From Chloroflexota bacterium (GTDB lineage: Bacteria; Chloroflexota; UBA11872): DNA of 64,000 nucleotides. Position 1 is the stretch's first letter. Every line of letters begins with the position of its first letter. The notes below the pieces were generated by a model that was not told the DNA's origin, searched no databases, and worked only from the letters and a program-made list of their open reading frames with translations. The translations under genes were made by a program, and so were the position numbers. The stretch covers positions 1 through 64,000 of the forward strand of contig JAJEGF010000087.1 of the NCBI GenBank assembly GCA_022820025.1. Direction: 5' to 3'. This document shows positions 44,535 through 53,438 of this stretch, in pieces.

Positions 44535-45365
44535 CTATGCGTGGAGGCCGACCAGACCGCGTCGGATGGCGATGCGTTCACACCTGGCATAGGCCCAGCC
44601 TCCGCCTGCCACGCTGGCGAGGGCGATGGCGCCGACGAGCAGGAACTCGATTTCAATTGCGAACAGCGGCTGAGTTCCGATGGTCGTCGCGCGAAGGAGA
44701 TCGATGACGTAGGTGTACGGATTGACGTAGGTGATCCAGCGCACGCTCCAGGGAAGGATGGCGATCGGATAGCTGCTGCCGGCCATGACCATGGCCAGCG
44801 CACTGAGCGCACTGGGCAACTGCGCACCCCTTGCGACAAGCCCAAGACCGGCGAATCCAAGACCCATGCCGAAGAACGCGACCAACGTAATGAGCACTGC
44901 GGCGATTGCCGAGACGGAGATGGCGAAGCCGTGGGCCCGAAACAACGTGCTGGCGAACAGGAGTACCAGCAGGCTCTGGAACAGTGCGAAGCCAACGTTG
45001 ACAATTGTGGCGCCGACGAGCGCAGTCCAGCGAGGCGCTTCGGCCACCCAGACGTGCGCAAGCGTGCCGGTCACGTTGGATCGTCGGAGGAACTCGACGC
45101 CGCGCCACAGGGCGCCCATAGCAACGTTGAGCGCGACGTAGCCAGTGACGGCATAGGCCAGAAAACTCTGGCCACCGCCGCTGGCCTCGAAACCGGCGTC
45201 GCCGAAGGCCGCGCCAGCGAGCGCGAGGGGCACGAAGAACAGAAACGCCCACCCGATCTGATAGAGCCACATGGCCTTGAATCGGGCGGTCACCAACCAC
45301 TCGGCGCGCGCATGGGTGAGGCTGGCTCTCAAAGTTTTGGCAGCTTCAGAACGGAGTCCAGCCAT
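44535..45365 (-). CDS. ABC-2 permease A1 (first duplicated pair)
   Basis: 276 aa with six hydrophobic segments and the ABC-2 features SYPIAILPWSVRWITYVNP and YTYVIDLLRATTIG. It is strongly similar by eye to the protein at 46576, and both end RGLVGLHA. It starts one base after the stop of the partner permease B1. The likely ATPase is at 48242. Confidence 0.9.
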   Translation of the reverse strand: MAGLRSEAAKTLRASLTHARAEWLVTARFKAMWLYQIGWAFLFFVPLALAGAAFGDAGFEASGGGQSFLAYAVTGYVALNVAMGALWRGVEFLRRSNVTGTLAHVWVAEAPRWTALVGATIVNVGFALFQSLLVLLFASTLFRAHGFAISVSAIAAVLITLVAFFGMGLGFAGLGLVARGAQLPSALSALAMVMAGSSYPIAILPWSVRWITYVNPYTYVIDLLRATTIGTQPLFAIEIEFLLVGAIALASVAGGGWAYARCERIAIRRGLVGLHA

Positions 45366-46226
45366 CTACATCCATTCCAGTTCGCCCCTGGCACGCGCGG
45401 CCCTATCCATGAAGTGCAGCATCACTAACCCGACGACGCTATAAGTCAGTGCCATCGCGAGAAGCACGGCGCACGAGAGCGTGACGTCCGGCAGGTCGCT
45501 GAATACGAGCGCGCTTCGAAGACCGCGGATCATCCAGTTGGGAGGCAGGAGTGCTGAGAGCCACTGGGCCCAACCCGGAAGCACGGCGACCGGATAGGCA
45601 ATGCCGGCCAGAATGCCGGCCCCCATAACGAACAGCCCCACGAATAGATACCCCTCGCGGTATCTGAGCAGAACGGCCGCCCACGGCAGGGCAATTGCCA
45701 CGGACGCCAGCCCGCTACAGGCAAGCACGGCCAGCGCGGGTCCGACGTTGGGTTCGAGTGGGAAGCGAAACAGCGCCCAGGCAAGACTGAACGCCCCGAC
45801 CGCCATGACGGACGGTGTCAACGTACGCCCGATCGCTCCGCCAGCGATCAGAACGAAGCGCGTCGTCGTCGTTGCCCAAATGGTGGGCAGGGTTCCCAGG
45901 CTCCTGTCGAAACGGAGGTTGTTGGCGAGTTCCGCCGTGACCCAGCCGGTCCATAGAAAGGTCGTAGCGCCGATCACCGAATAGGCGAGGTATGCGTCCG
46001 TCCCGGCCAAGCGCGCAAAGTTCTCGAGGCCTGAGTCGTCTGGTCCGGCAAGGGCGATGGTTGCGAGCACAATTGGCAAGACCCACTGCAACATTCCAAT
46101 CAGGCTTGCCGTCACGAAGAAGGGGTGGCGTCGGTCAATCCGCCAGCCCTTGCGCGCGAGCGCGAGAAAGGCCCGGAACTCGCTACGAATCTGCTCGGCG
46201 CGAGCGTTCGCCGGAGAGCCGATCAA
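45366..46226 (-). CDS. ABC-2 permease B1 (first duplicated pair)
   Basis: 286 aa with about six hydrophobic segments. The cytoplasmic N-terminus IRSEFRAFLALARKGWRIDR and the stretch LIGMLQWVLPIVLATIALAG match copy B2. Its C-terminus ends RARGELEWM. It has no ATPase directly upstream, unlike B2. Confidence 0.88.
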   Translation of the reverse strand: MIGSPANARAEQIRSEFRAFLALARKGWRIDRRHPFFVTASLIGMLQWVLPIVLATIALAGPDDSGLENFARLAGTDAYLAYSVIGATTFLWTGWVTAELANNLRFDRSLGTLPTIWATTTTRFVLIAGGAIGRTLTPSVMAVGAFSLAWALFRFPLEPNVGPALAVLACSGLASVAIALPWAAVLLRYREGYLFVGLFVMGAGILAGIAYPVAVLPGWAQWLSALLPPNWMIRGLRSALVFSDLPDVTLSCAVLLAMALTYSVVGLVMLHFMDRAARARGELEWM

Positions 46227-46575
46227 TCCGCGAATCCGTGATGGCTGAGTGGGCGCCCCTGAGTGTGGTTCCGCGGAACCAGATTCCTGAAACGACGATG
46301 CCGTAGTCGCCGATTTGGCGGCGGTGCGCGCAGACCTCCGCTGGCCGAGCGCAGGAGGACGCGTGCGAGCGCGAAGTGCGACACGGCGAGTGGATGTGCG
46401 GTCACGTACGGTGCTGCGCGCTAAACCAAAACCTGTTGACTACGTAGGTTAGCGGCCTCAGCCCGGGTCGGTTCGAACTCCAGGTTCCATCGTGCCTCAA
46501 GGCGAGGCGCCGGTTTCGTTCGTCGGTGCGATTCGAGGCGGCCGCTAGGGCGCTGGTCAGCAGGTTTCCTGAGGT
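46227..46575. other. 349-bp gap between duplicated permease pairs
   Basis: No gene recognised. Small frames here have no homology signal, and no remnant of an ABC ATPase is seen. A TTGACTACG motif near 46436 has no suitable -10 partner. The gap presumably marks the junction of the duplication and may carry a promoter for B1-A1. Confidence 0.4.
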
Positions 46576-47406
46576 CTAAGCATGCAGGCCAACAAGGCCC
46601 CGCTGAACTGCTATCCGCTCACAGACGGAAAGGATCCGGCTTCCACCGAGCACGCAGGCAATTGCGATGGCGCTCACGATCAGGAACTCGAGCTCGATCG
46701 CGAGCAGGGGAGGGGTGCCAATGGTCGTTGAGCGCACGAGGTCAACGACATAGGTGTAGGGATTGACGTAGCTGATCCAGCGCACGCTCCAGGGGAGGAT
46801 GGCGATCGGGTAGGTGCCGCCCGCCATGACCATGGCGAGTGCGCCGAGCATCTCGGGAAAGCGTGCCTGGCGGGCCACCAGGCCGACACCCGCCAGTGCG
46901 AGGCCAAGGCCCCAGAAGGCAACCAAGGCGATTAGTAGGGCCAGGACCGTCGGTAGGGTGATCGAAAACGCCGCGCCCTCAAAGAGCGCGCTGGCAATCA
47001 CCAGGATCAGTAGCCCCCGGAGCGCTGCAATACCAACGTCGACGACGGTGGCGCCAGTCAGTGCTGTCCAGCGGGGAGCCTCGGCCGCCCAAAGATGCGC
47101 GAGCGTTCCGGTCTGGTTGGACTTCTCCAGGAAAACAACGCCGCGCCACAAGGCGGCCGTCGCGACGTTGAGTGCGACAAAGCCCGTGACTGCAAAGGCC
47201 AGGAAACTCTGACCGCCTCCACTGGCTTCGAAACCGGCATCGCCGAAGGCCATGCCGGTTAGCGCCAGAGGCACGAAGAAGAGAAACGCCCAGCCAGCCT
47301 CGTACACCCACAGCGCCTTGAAGCGCGAGATCTCCAGCCACTGGGCACGCGCATGGGCGAGGATGGCCTTTGCGGCCCACATCGCCTCAACGCCCACGCG
47401 TGTCAC
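46576..47406 (-). CDS. ABC-2 permease A2 (second duplicated pair)
   Basis: 276 aa, paralogue of A1: shares GWAFLFFVPLAL, GDAGFEASGGGQSFLA, SVRWISYVNPYTYVVDLVRS and the RGLVGLHA end. GTG start directly after the stop of B2. It probably heterodimerises with B2 under the ATPase at 48242. Confidence 0.9.
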   Translation of the reverse strand: MTRVGVEAMWAAKAILAHARAQWLEISRFKALWVYEAGWAFLFFVPLALTGMAFGDAGFEASGGGQSFLAFAVTGFVALNVATAALWRGVVFLEKSNQTGTLAHLWAAEAPRWTALTGATVVDVGIAALRGLLILVIASALFEGAAFSITLPTVLALLIALVAFWGLGLALAGVGLVARQARFPEMLGALAMVMAGGTYPIAILPWSVRWISYVNPYTYVVDLVRSTTIGTPPLLAIELEFLIVSAIAIACVLGGSRILSVCERIAVQRGLVGLHA

Positions 47407-48252
47407 TTACATCCACTCCAGTTCGCCTTTGGCGCGAGCCGCCGAATCCATGACTCGCAGCAGGACGAGTCCGGCAGCCCCGTACACCAGGGCCAATGCC
47501 AGCAGCACGCCACACGAGCGCATGGCGTCCGGGATGTCGCTGAAGATCAGCGCCGCGCGCAGCCCTTGGATCAGCCAGGTGGGCGCCAGGAGCGTGGACA
47601 GCCATTGTGCCCAATCCGGAAGCAGGTCAACCGGATAGGCAATGCCGGCAAGGATTCCGGTTCCCACCACGAACAAGGACACGAGGTAGTGCGCCTCGCG
47701 GTATCTGAGGGTGACGGCCGCCAATGGAAGCGCAAGCCCAATCATCGCCAGTCCGCCGCACAGCAGCACGCCCAGTGCTGGGCCGACGTTGGGCGCCAGC
47801 GGGAACCTGAAGAGCGCCCAGGCAATGCCGAACGCCGCTGCGGCCATGGCAGCCGGCGCCACGGTGCGTCCCAGCGCTCCACCGCACGTCAGGACCGCAC
47901 GTGTCGCAGCCGATGTCCAGAGGGTCGGCAGCGTGCCCAGGGTTCTGTCGAGACGCAGATTGAAGGAAAGCGCCGATAGCATCCAACCGGCCCAAAGAAA
48001 GGCGATGGCGCCGATGACCGAGTAGGCGAGGTAGGCATCGGTGCCGGTGGCGTCCACAAACTGCCGAAGGCCCGCATCGTCCGGTCCCGCCAGGGCGATC
48101 GTGGCAAGCACAATTGGCAGCACCCATTGAAACGTTCCGATCAGGCCCGACGTCATGAACAAGGGTTGACGCCGGTCAACTTTCCAGCCCTTTCGAGCGA
48201 GCGCGAGAAAGGCCCGGAACTCGCCGCGTACCTGCACGACGCTAGCGTTCAA
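47407..48252 (-). CDS. ABC-2 permease B2 (second duplicated pair)
   Basis: 281 aa, paralogue of B1 (VRGEFRAFLALARKGWKVDR, GTFQWVLPIVLATIALAG, ending RAKGELEWM). Its start overlaps the ATPase stop by 11 bp, showing direct operon linkage. Confidence 0.9.
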   Translation of the reverse strand: MNASVVQVRGEFRAFLALARKGWKVDRRQPLFMTSGLIGTFQWVLPIVLATIALAGPDDAGLRQFVDATGTDAYLAYSVIGAIAFLWAGWMLSALSFNLRLDRTLGTLPTLWTSAATRAVLTCGGALGRTVAPAAMAAAAFGIAWALFRFPLAPNVGPALGVLLCGGLAMIGLALPLAAVTLRYREAHYLVSLFVVGTGILAGIAYPVDLLPDWAQWLSTLLAPTWLIQGLRAALIFSDIPDAMRSCGVLLALALVYGAAGLVLLRVMDSAARAKGELEWM

Positions 48253-49279
48253 TAAAGGGCCGCTCGATGCGAGAGCCGGTGATGGCTATGTAGGCGTCTT
48301 CGAGGTCGGGCTCGCGGAGGCGGGCTTGCTCAACCACGATGCCCTGGCTGGCAAGCGTGGTGGTGAGGGCTTCGCTGCTGCGCCAGCCATCCGGCGCGCG
48401 CACGGCGACGGCGAACTCACCGTCTCGGTTCACCTCGCCCCACCAGAGGCCGTCGGATCCAATCGTGGCCTTTGCTGTTGACAGGTCACCGCGCAGGAGC
48501 AGGTCGAGGCGCGGCACTTCGCCAGCCTGGCGGATAAGGTCCGCCGGCCGACCCTCGGCAACCAGCGAGCCGCTTTGGATGATCCCGACACGGTCGCAGA
48601 TCTGTTCGGCTTCGTAGAGGTTGTGGGTGGTAAGCAGGATGGCCGTGCCCGATTCGGCAATCTGGCGGATGAGATGGCGCGCTTCGCGGGCGGCGACCGG
48701 GTCCAATGCAGCCGTCGGCTCATCGAGCAGAAGCACGGGCGGGTTGTGCAAGGTGGCGCGGGCGAGGTTGAGGCGCTGTTTCATGCCAGTGCTATAGGTC
48801 TCGACGAGGTCATCCATTCGATCCTGCAGCTCGAATTGCTGGGCGGCTGCCGTGATTCGGTCGGCGAGTTGCTCCCTGGGCATGAATGACAACGTGCCGA
48901 AGAGCTCAAGGTTTTCGCGGCCGGACAGCCGCCAGTACATACCGCGTTCGCCAGCGAAGAGGACGCCAATGTTGCGGCGGACCTGGCGGGGCGAGCGGGT
49001 CACGTCGAAGCCGGCCACGTATGCGTTCCCGGAGGTTGGTTCCAGCAACGTGGCGAGCATCTTGACGGTAGTGGTCTTGCCCGCGCCGTTTGGGCCCAGC
49101 AGGCCGAAGCAATGGCCGGCGGCAATGTCCAGGTTCAGGTCGTTGACGGCGACGATGCGCGTAGGCTGCGCGGGCTCAGCCCGGAATCGCGGGAGGAGCC
49201 CGCGAAAGCCCCGACGCACCCGAGGTTCGAAGACTCGGGTCAGCGACCGTACCGACACGGCCGGCAACTGTGAACTCAT
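48242..49279 (-). CDS. ABC transporter ATP-binding protein
   Basis: 345 aa. Walker A GLLGPNGAGKTTTVKML, signature YSTGMKQRLNLARA, Walker B VLLLDEPTAALDP and switch His in LLTTHNLYEAEQ are all intact. The C-terminal extension (~100 aa) resembles DrrA-type exporters rather than O-antigen exporters of the Wzt type. It is the only ATPase for two permease pairs, so it may energise both. Confidence 0.93.
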   Translation of the reverse strand: MSSQLPAVSVRSLTRVFEPRVRRGFRGLLPRFRAEPAQPTRIVAVNDLNLDIAAGHCFGLLGPNGAGKTTTVKMLATLLEPTSGNAYVAGFDVTRSPRQVRRNIGVLFAGERGMYWRLSGRENLELFGTLSFMPREQLADRITAAAQQFELQDRMDDLVETYSTGMKQRLNLARATLHNPPVLLLDEPTAALDPVAAREARHLIRQIAESGTAILLTTHNLYEAEQICDRVGIIQSGSLVAEGRPADLIRQAGEVPRLDLLLRGDLSTAKATIGSDGLWWGEVNRDGEFAVAVRAPDGWRSSEALTTTLASQGIVVEQARLREPDLEDAYIAITGSRIERPFIER

Positions 49280-49322
49280 GTGCGGTAGGTCGCTCTCCGT
49301 CCGCGCTTCGTTGCGCGGTCGG

Positions 49323-50735
49323 TTAGCCGCCTCCGCCGCCGCCGGCGCGCACGCCAGGCTCGGTCATGGGAGCCGGGTCCAGAGCGTCGGCGAGTTCTTG
49401 TGCGGACAGGTCGGTCAAGCGGGCCGCCACGACCGGAATGGTCTCTCCGGTAGCTACTGCCTGCTTGGCGATTTCTGCGGCAGCGGCGTAGCCGATCTTA
49501 GGGGCCAAGGCCGTGGCCAGCATAGTGTTTCGCTCCAGCCAGTAGCGCAGCATCTCGTCGTCGGTTTCCAAGCCGTCCACGCCTTTGCGAGCGAAGGCCA
49601 GCGATCCCGTGGCCAGGATCTCGATTGACTGGCACAGGTTGTGCGCGATCAGGGGCATCATCACGTTGAGTTCCAGCTGTCCGGCGGTGACTGCGGAAGC
49701 AATGGCCAGGTCGTTGCCCTGGACCTGGAAGCAGATCATGTTGAGGCACTCGGCCATGACCGGGTTGATCTTGCCGGGCATGATCGAGGATCCGGGCTGC
49801 ACGGGCGGCATCCGCAATTCGGAAATGCCGGTGCGAGGACCCGATCCCAGCAGGCGGAAGTCGTTGGCGATGCGGTTCAAGTCCAGTGCCAGTGTGCGCA
49901 GGGCGCCGGAAAGCTGGGCGAAGCGGCCCATGCTCTGCATGGCGTAGAAGTAATCGGTCGACTGCCGAACCTTAAAGCCGGTCAGGTCGGCGATGACCTC
50001 TACTACCTGCGATTGATAGGCAGGCTCGGCATTCAGCCCGCTACCGACGGCGGTGCCGCCGAGGCTCAATTCCAAGCTGGGGTCGGCGGCTTCGCGGATG
50101 GCGGCGGAGTTTCGCCGGATGGCTTCGGCGTAGGCGCCGAACTCCTGGCCCAGGCGAACGGGCGTGGCGTCCTGCAGGTGGGTACGGCCGGACTTGACGA
50201 TGCCGTCCCATGCCGTGGCCTTGGCCTGCAGGCTCTCGGCCAGGACGTCGAGGGAGTCGTGGAGGTCCGGCAGCAGCTTCAGCGCGGCCAGGGCGATGGC
50301 GGTGGGGATCACGTCGTTGGTGGATTGCGCCATGTTGACGTGGTCGTTGGGGTGAATGGGGTCGTAGCTGCCGCGCGGCCGACCAAGCAGCTCATTGGCG
50401 CGATTAGCCAGTAGCTCGTTGGCATTCATGTTGTGCGATGTGCCGGCGCCGGCCTGAAAGACGTCCACCACGAACTGGTCTACGTGCTGCCCTTCCAGCG
50501 CCTCGTCGGCGGCGCGCACGATGGCATCGGCCAGGTCGCCGTCCAGGCGGCCCGTCTGCTTGTGCGCCACGGCGGCGGCCTTCTTGATGAGGACGGTGGC
50601 CCAGACGAACGCGTGGTGCGGCGGAAGTCCGCTGATCGGAAAGTTCTCGACCGCGCGCTGCGTCTGCACGCCGTAGAGTGCCGCTTCCGGGACTTGCAGT
50701 TCGCCCAGTGGGTCATTCTCGGTTCGCGTTTGCAT
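49323..50735 (-). CDS. Class II fumarase / aspartate ammonia-lyase family enzyme
   Basis: 470 aa. The signature GSSIMPGKINPVMAE near residue 315 and DVFQAGAGTSHNMNANE identify the fumarase/aspartase superfamily. The VMAE ending is neither the TQCE of typical FumC nor the VIPE of typical AspA, so the reaction (fumarate hydration or aspartate deamination) is undecided. The protein ends in an unusual run of six Gly (RAGGGGGG). Confidence 0.85.
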   Translation of the reverse strand: MQTRTENDPLGELQVPEAALYGVQTQRAVENFPISGLPPHHAFVWATVLIKKAAAVAHKQTGRLDGDLADAIVRAADEALEGQHVDQFVVDVFQAGAGTSHNMNANELLANRANELLGRPRGSYDPIHPNDHVNMAQSTNDVIPTAIALAALKLLPDLHDSLDVLAESLQAKATAWDGIVKSGRTHLQDATPVRLGQEFGAYAEAIRRNSAAIREAADPSLELSLGGTAVGSGLNAEPAYQSQVVEVIADLTGFKVRQSTDYFYAMQSMGRFAQLSGALRTLALDLNRIANDFRLLGSGPRTGISELRMPPVQPGSSIMPGKINPVMAECLNMICFQVQGNDLAIASAVTAGQLELNVMMPLIAHNLCQSIEILATGSLAFARKGVDGLETDDEMLRYWLERNTMLATALAPKIGYAAAAEIAKQAVATGETIPVVAARLTDLSAQELADALDPAPMTEPGVRAGGGGGG

Positions 50736-50768
50736 TGATTTCTGCTCCTTTGCGTCCGTGTGAAGGGA

Positions 50769-51866
50769 TCAGTCAGTGAGCGCGTCCAGGCCGCGGACTG
50801 GGCTCAGGTCAACTCCCTTGCCCTGGGTCAGTACCTGGAAGCGACCGAGGTCGGTCGGTGAAACGAGTTGAAATACAGCTTCGCGCTCGGCTCGATAGGT
50901 TGCCAGGGTGGCGTCCGGTCGCTCCTGGAATCGTACGAGGTGATCGCCAGCGCCCAGCGCGGCCAGGAAGTCTGCCTGTTGGCCCATTCGGTAGCAGCCG
51001 AATCCCTGGGACCGTCCCGCGTCAATCAATTGCGTGAAGTTTACGTGGGCGGTCAGGTCGGCCTGTCCGGGATGAGCCAGGACGTCGTCCGAGGCTCGGT
51101 GTCGACGGTAGGCCAGCAGGGTGCCTGAGGCCAGGCGCTTCGAATGCACCGCGGCGCTGATACCGCCGTAGTCGATGCTGGTCATCACGACGCCTGGTGC
51201 AAGGCCGGCGGCGTGCCGGTAGATCGACTCGACACTCTGCCGGACCTCGATGCGGCCACCGATGGGCGTGGCCGACGCGTATTGCATGGCATAGGACTTG
51301 ATCTCGTCGGGCGCGGGCCGGTCCACAAACGCCCATTCTTCGCCTTCGTGAGCCACGCGCTCCTCGACCCAACCCTCGGGCGTTCGACGGGCCAGACGTA
51401 CGGGCAGGGCGTCGAAGAATTCGTTCGAAATGACGGCGGTGGCGTTGCCGACCGGAACTTCCACGATCGAGGCAAAGTAGGCGTCGAACGCATCCGCCGT
51501 GTTAGAGGCAGGGGCTCGTTCGACGCCTACGTATCTGAGCGATCCACCCCAAGAAAAACTGCAAGCCGCACTACGAATCTGGCGGGCAAGACGACCGTCG
51601 GCCGCGCCGAGTTCGACGATGCGAAACGGATCGGGTCGTCCGAGGCTTTGCCAGACATCGTCCAGATGAGCGGCGAGTAACTGTCCGAACAGAGAGGGAT
51701 GGACGCTGATGCTGGTGAAGTAGTCCGCGTAGGGCGCGTCGGCCCGTGTGTAGAAGCCACAGGTCGGGTCGTAGAGCGCATGTTCCATGAACACACTGAA
51801 TGGCAGAGGGCCCTGGCGGTTGGCTTGCTCCTGAAGCCGTTGGGACACGGTGTTCGCGGACGTCAC
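50769..51866 (-). CDS. MidA-type SAM-dependent methyltransferase
   Basis: 365 aa. Opening PFSVFMEHALYDPTCGFYT and the SAM site FRIVELGAADGRLARQI, then ISNEFFDALPVRLA, match the NDUFAF7/MidA family. In mitochondria this family methylates an Arg of complex I subunit NDUFS2. Whether the bacterial protein does the same is inference. The 160 bp upstream hold nothing recognised. Confidence 0.85.
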   Translation of the reverse strand: MTSANTVSQRLQEQANRQGPLPFSVFMEHALYDPTCGFYTRADAPYADYFTSISVHPSLFGQLLAAHLDDVWQSLGRPDPFRIVELGAADGRLARQIRSAACSFSWGGSLRYVGVERAPASNTADAFDAYFASIVEVPVGNATAVISNEFFDALPVRLARRTPEGWVEERVAHEGEEWAFVDRPAPDEIKSYAMQYASATPIGGRIEVRQSVESIYRHAAGLAPGVVMTSIDYGGISAAVHSKRLASGTLLAYRRHRASDDVLAHPGQADLTAHVNFTQLIDAGRSQGFGCYRMGQQADFLAALGAGDHLVRFQERPDATLATYRAEREAVFQLVSPTDLGRFQVLTQGKGVDLSPVRGLDALTD

Positions 51867-52026
51867 GAGATGCTAGCCGGGAGCTTGGGATCTTGAGAGT
51901 CCGGCCGGCGGCAAGGGCAGGTCGTTGGCAATCACCTTCTGGCGCTAGACAGCGCGTCGTTAGAGCCAGCCAACTGTGCGCGAACCTACGTGGAATCCGG
52001 ACGGAACGGCCCGGCTGGCCGCGCGA

Positions 52027-52374
52027 CTATTGCAGCGCTGACATCGCGTAAACGAACGCGACAAAGACAAAGGCGACCAGACCCCAGACCATGATTGGAA
52101 TGCCAAGGAAGCTCCCGCCGGAGCCAGGCGAACTCTGCCGGGCCGGTCGCTGACGCGCGCGCTCGCGTTCGGTTCGGTCGCGCAGGCGGCGCAGGTTCTC
52201 GCTGATCTGCGGTGCGAAGCGGCTCGGTTCATCACTCTCGGCCGCGGGTTCGGCCGCCCTGCTTGAAGATTCGGCCGCACTTTCCTGGTCTTCCGGTCGG
52301 GGCAATTTGGCCCCGCAATTGATGCAGAGCCAAGCGCCCTCGGTGTTCTGGTGATCGCACTCTTGGCAGCGCAT
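52027..52374 (-). CDS. Zinc-ribbon single-pass membrane protein
   Basis: 115 aa. N-terminal zinc ribbon MRCQECDHQNTEGAWLCINC (two CxxC pairs) followed by GAKLP. A charged linker and a C-terminal membrane segment (IPIMVWGLVAFVFVAFVYAM) follow. A tail-anchored topology is likely. Function unknown. Confidence 0.75.
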   Translation of the reverse strand: MRCQECDHQNTEGAWLCINCGAKLPRPEDQESAAESSSRAAEPAAESDEPSRFAPQISENLRRLRDRTERERARQRPARQSSPGSGGSFLGIPIMVWGLVAFVFVAFVYAMSALQ

Positions 52375-52575
52375 GGCACTCCGGTCTGGCCGTGAGGTGC
52401 AGGTCGTGACTCATGCTAGCACCAGGCCGCACCCATGCCGTCGGCCAGAGGGCCGAGTCTCGGAAGCGCTGCCCCCTGGCGGAGTCTCGTACGCGCCGTC
52501 CGTCTCCGTATACTCAAATCTGGCGTCCCTTGATTCAGTTTGCGCCAATCCCCAACTGTCGGGAGAAGTCGAGTC

Positions 52576-52929
52576 GTGCCGACCTACGAATACGAATGTT
52601 CGGACTGCGGCAATCGTCTTGAAGTATTTCAGAGCTTTAGCGACGATCCGCTGACCATCTGCGAGGCATGTGGTGGAAAGCTGAAAAAGGTGTTTCATCC
52701 CGCCGGCATCATCTTCAAGGGCAGCGGCTGGTACGCAACCGACAGCCGATCCGCGTCCGAGAGGAAGAAGTTCAAGGCCGACGGCAAGCCTCCGGAAACC
52801 TCCGATGCCAAACCTGTGAAGTCGGACGGAGCCAAGAGCAACGGGAGCACGTCTGACGGCGCCGCCAAGGCCGGCGCTTCCGCCTCGGGATCCGACAAGC
52901 CCACAGGTTCTGGAGACAGCTCCAGCTAG
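52576..52929 (+). CDS. FmdB-like zinc-ribbon protein
   Basis: 117 aa. Starts at GTG 52576 (preceded by GGGAGAAG) with PTYEYECSDCGNRLEVFQSF and CEACGGKLKKVF, the FmdB/CxxC_CxxC_SSSS family pattern. The C-terminal half is a low-complexity Ser/Lys/Ala/Gly tail. Such proteins are suspected regulators, but biochemical roles are poorly known. Confidence 0.88.
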   Translation: MPTYEYECSDCGNRLEVFQSFSDDPLTICEACGGKLKKVFHPAGIIFKGSGWYATDSRSASERKKFKADGKPPETSDAKPVKSDGAKSNGSTSDGAAKAGASASGSDKPTGSGDSSS

Positions 52930-52961
52930 CCGTTCGGCTTTCGCTGACCCTAGCTCCGTAG

Positions 52962-53429
52962 ATGCGTGCTGTCGTTCAGCGTGTGGCAAAGGCCACGGTG
53001 CACATCGGCGGTCACGAGTACGCCTCAATCGGTCACGGCCTTGTGGTTCTGGCCGGTGTCGCCAGGGGCGATGAAGACGCCGACGTGGCTTACCTGGCCG
53101 ACAAGGTGGCGAATCTACGAGTACTGCCGGACGAGGCTGGCCGCATGAACCGCTCAGTGCTTGACACTAACGGCGAGGTGTTGCTGATCTCGCAATTCAC
53201 ATTGATTGCCGATACGCGCAAGGGCCGGCGACCGAGCTTTACCGGTGCGGAAGCGCCTGATCGCGCCGCCAATTTGATTGATGATCTGGCAACGGCGCTG
53301 ACTGCTCGAGGCGTGTCGGTGCGTACCGGTCGCTTCCAAGCTGATATGGACGTGGCGCTGGCAAACAGCGGGCCGGTCACCATCATCATCGACAGCCACG
53401 ATCGCCGCACGCCGCGGCGGCAGGCCTAG
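52962..53429 (+). CDS. dtd: D-aminoacyl-tRNA deacylase
   Basis: 155 aa. Start MRAVVQRVAKATVHIG, the SQFTLIADTRKGRRPSF active-site motif and LANSGPVTIIID (the NxGPxT motif) are canonical for Dtd. It removes D-amino acids from tRNA. It is 9 bp upstream of hisD. Confidence 0.96.
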   Translation: MRAVVQRVAKATVHIGGHEYASIGHGLVVLAGVARGDEDADVAYLADKVANLRVLPDEAGRMNRSVLDTNGEVLLISQFTLIADTRKGRRPSFTGAEAPDRAANLIDDLATALTARGVSVRTGRFQADMDVALANSGPVTIIIDSHDRRTPRRQA

Positions 53430-53438
53430 GACTTTGAT

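Noticed and set aside
46227-46575. Remnant ABC ATPase between the permease pairs
   Set aside because: Translated frames in this gap show no Walker, signature or C-terminal similarity to the ATPase at 48242.
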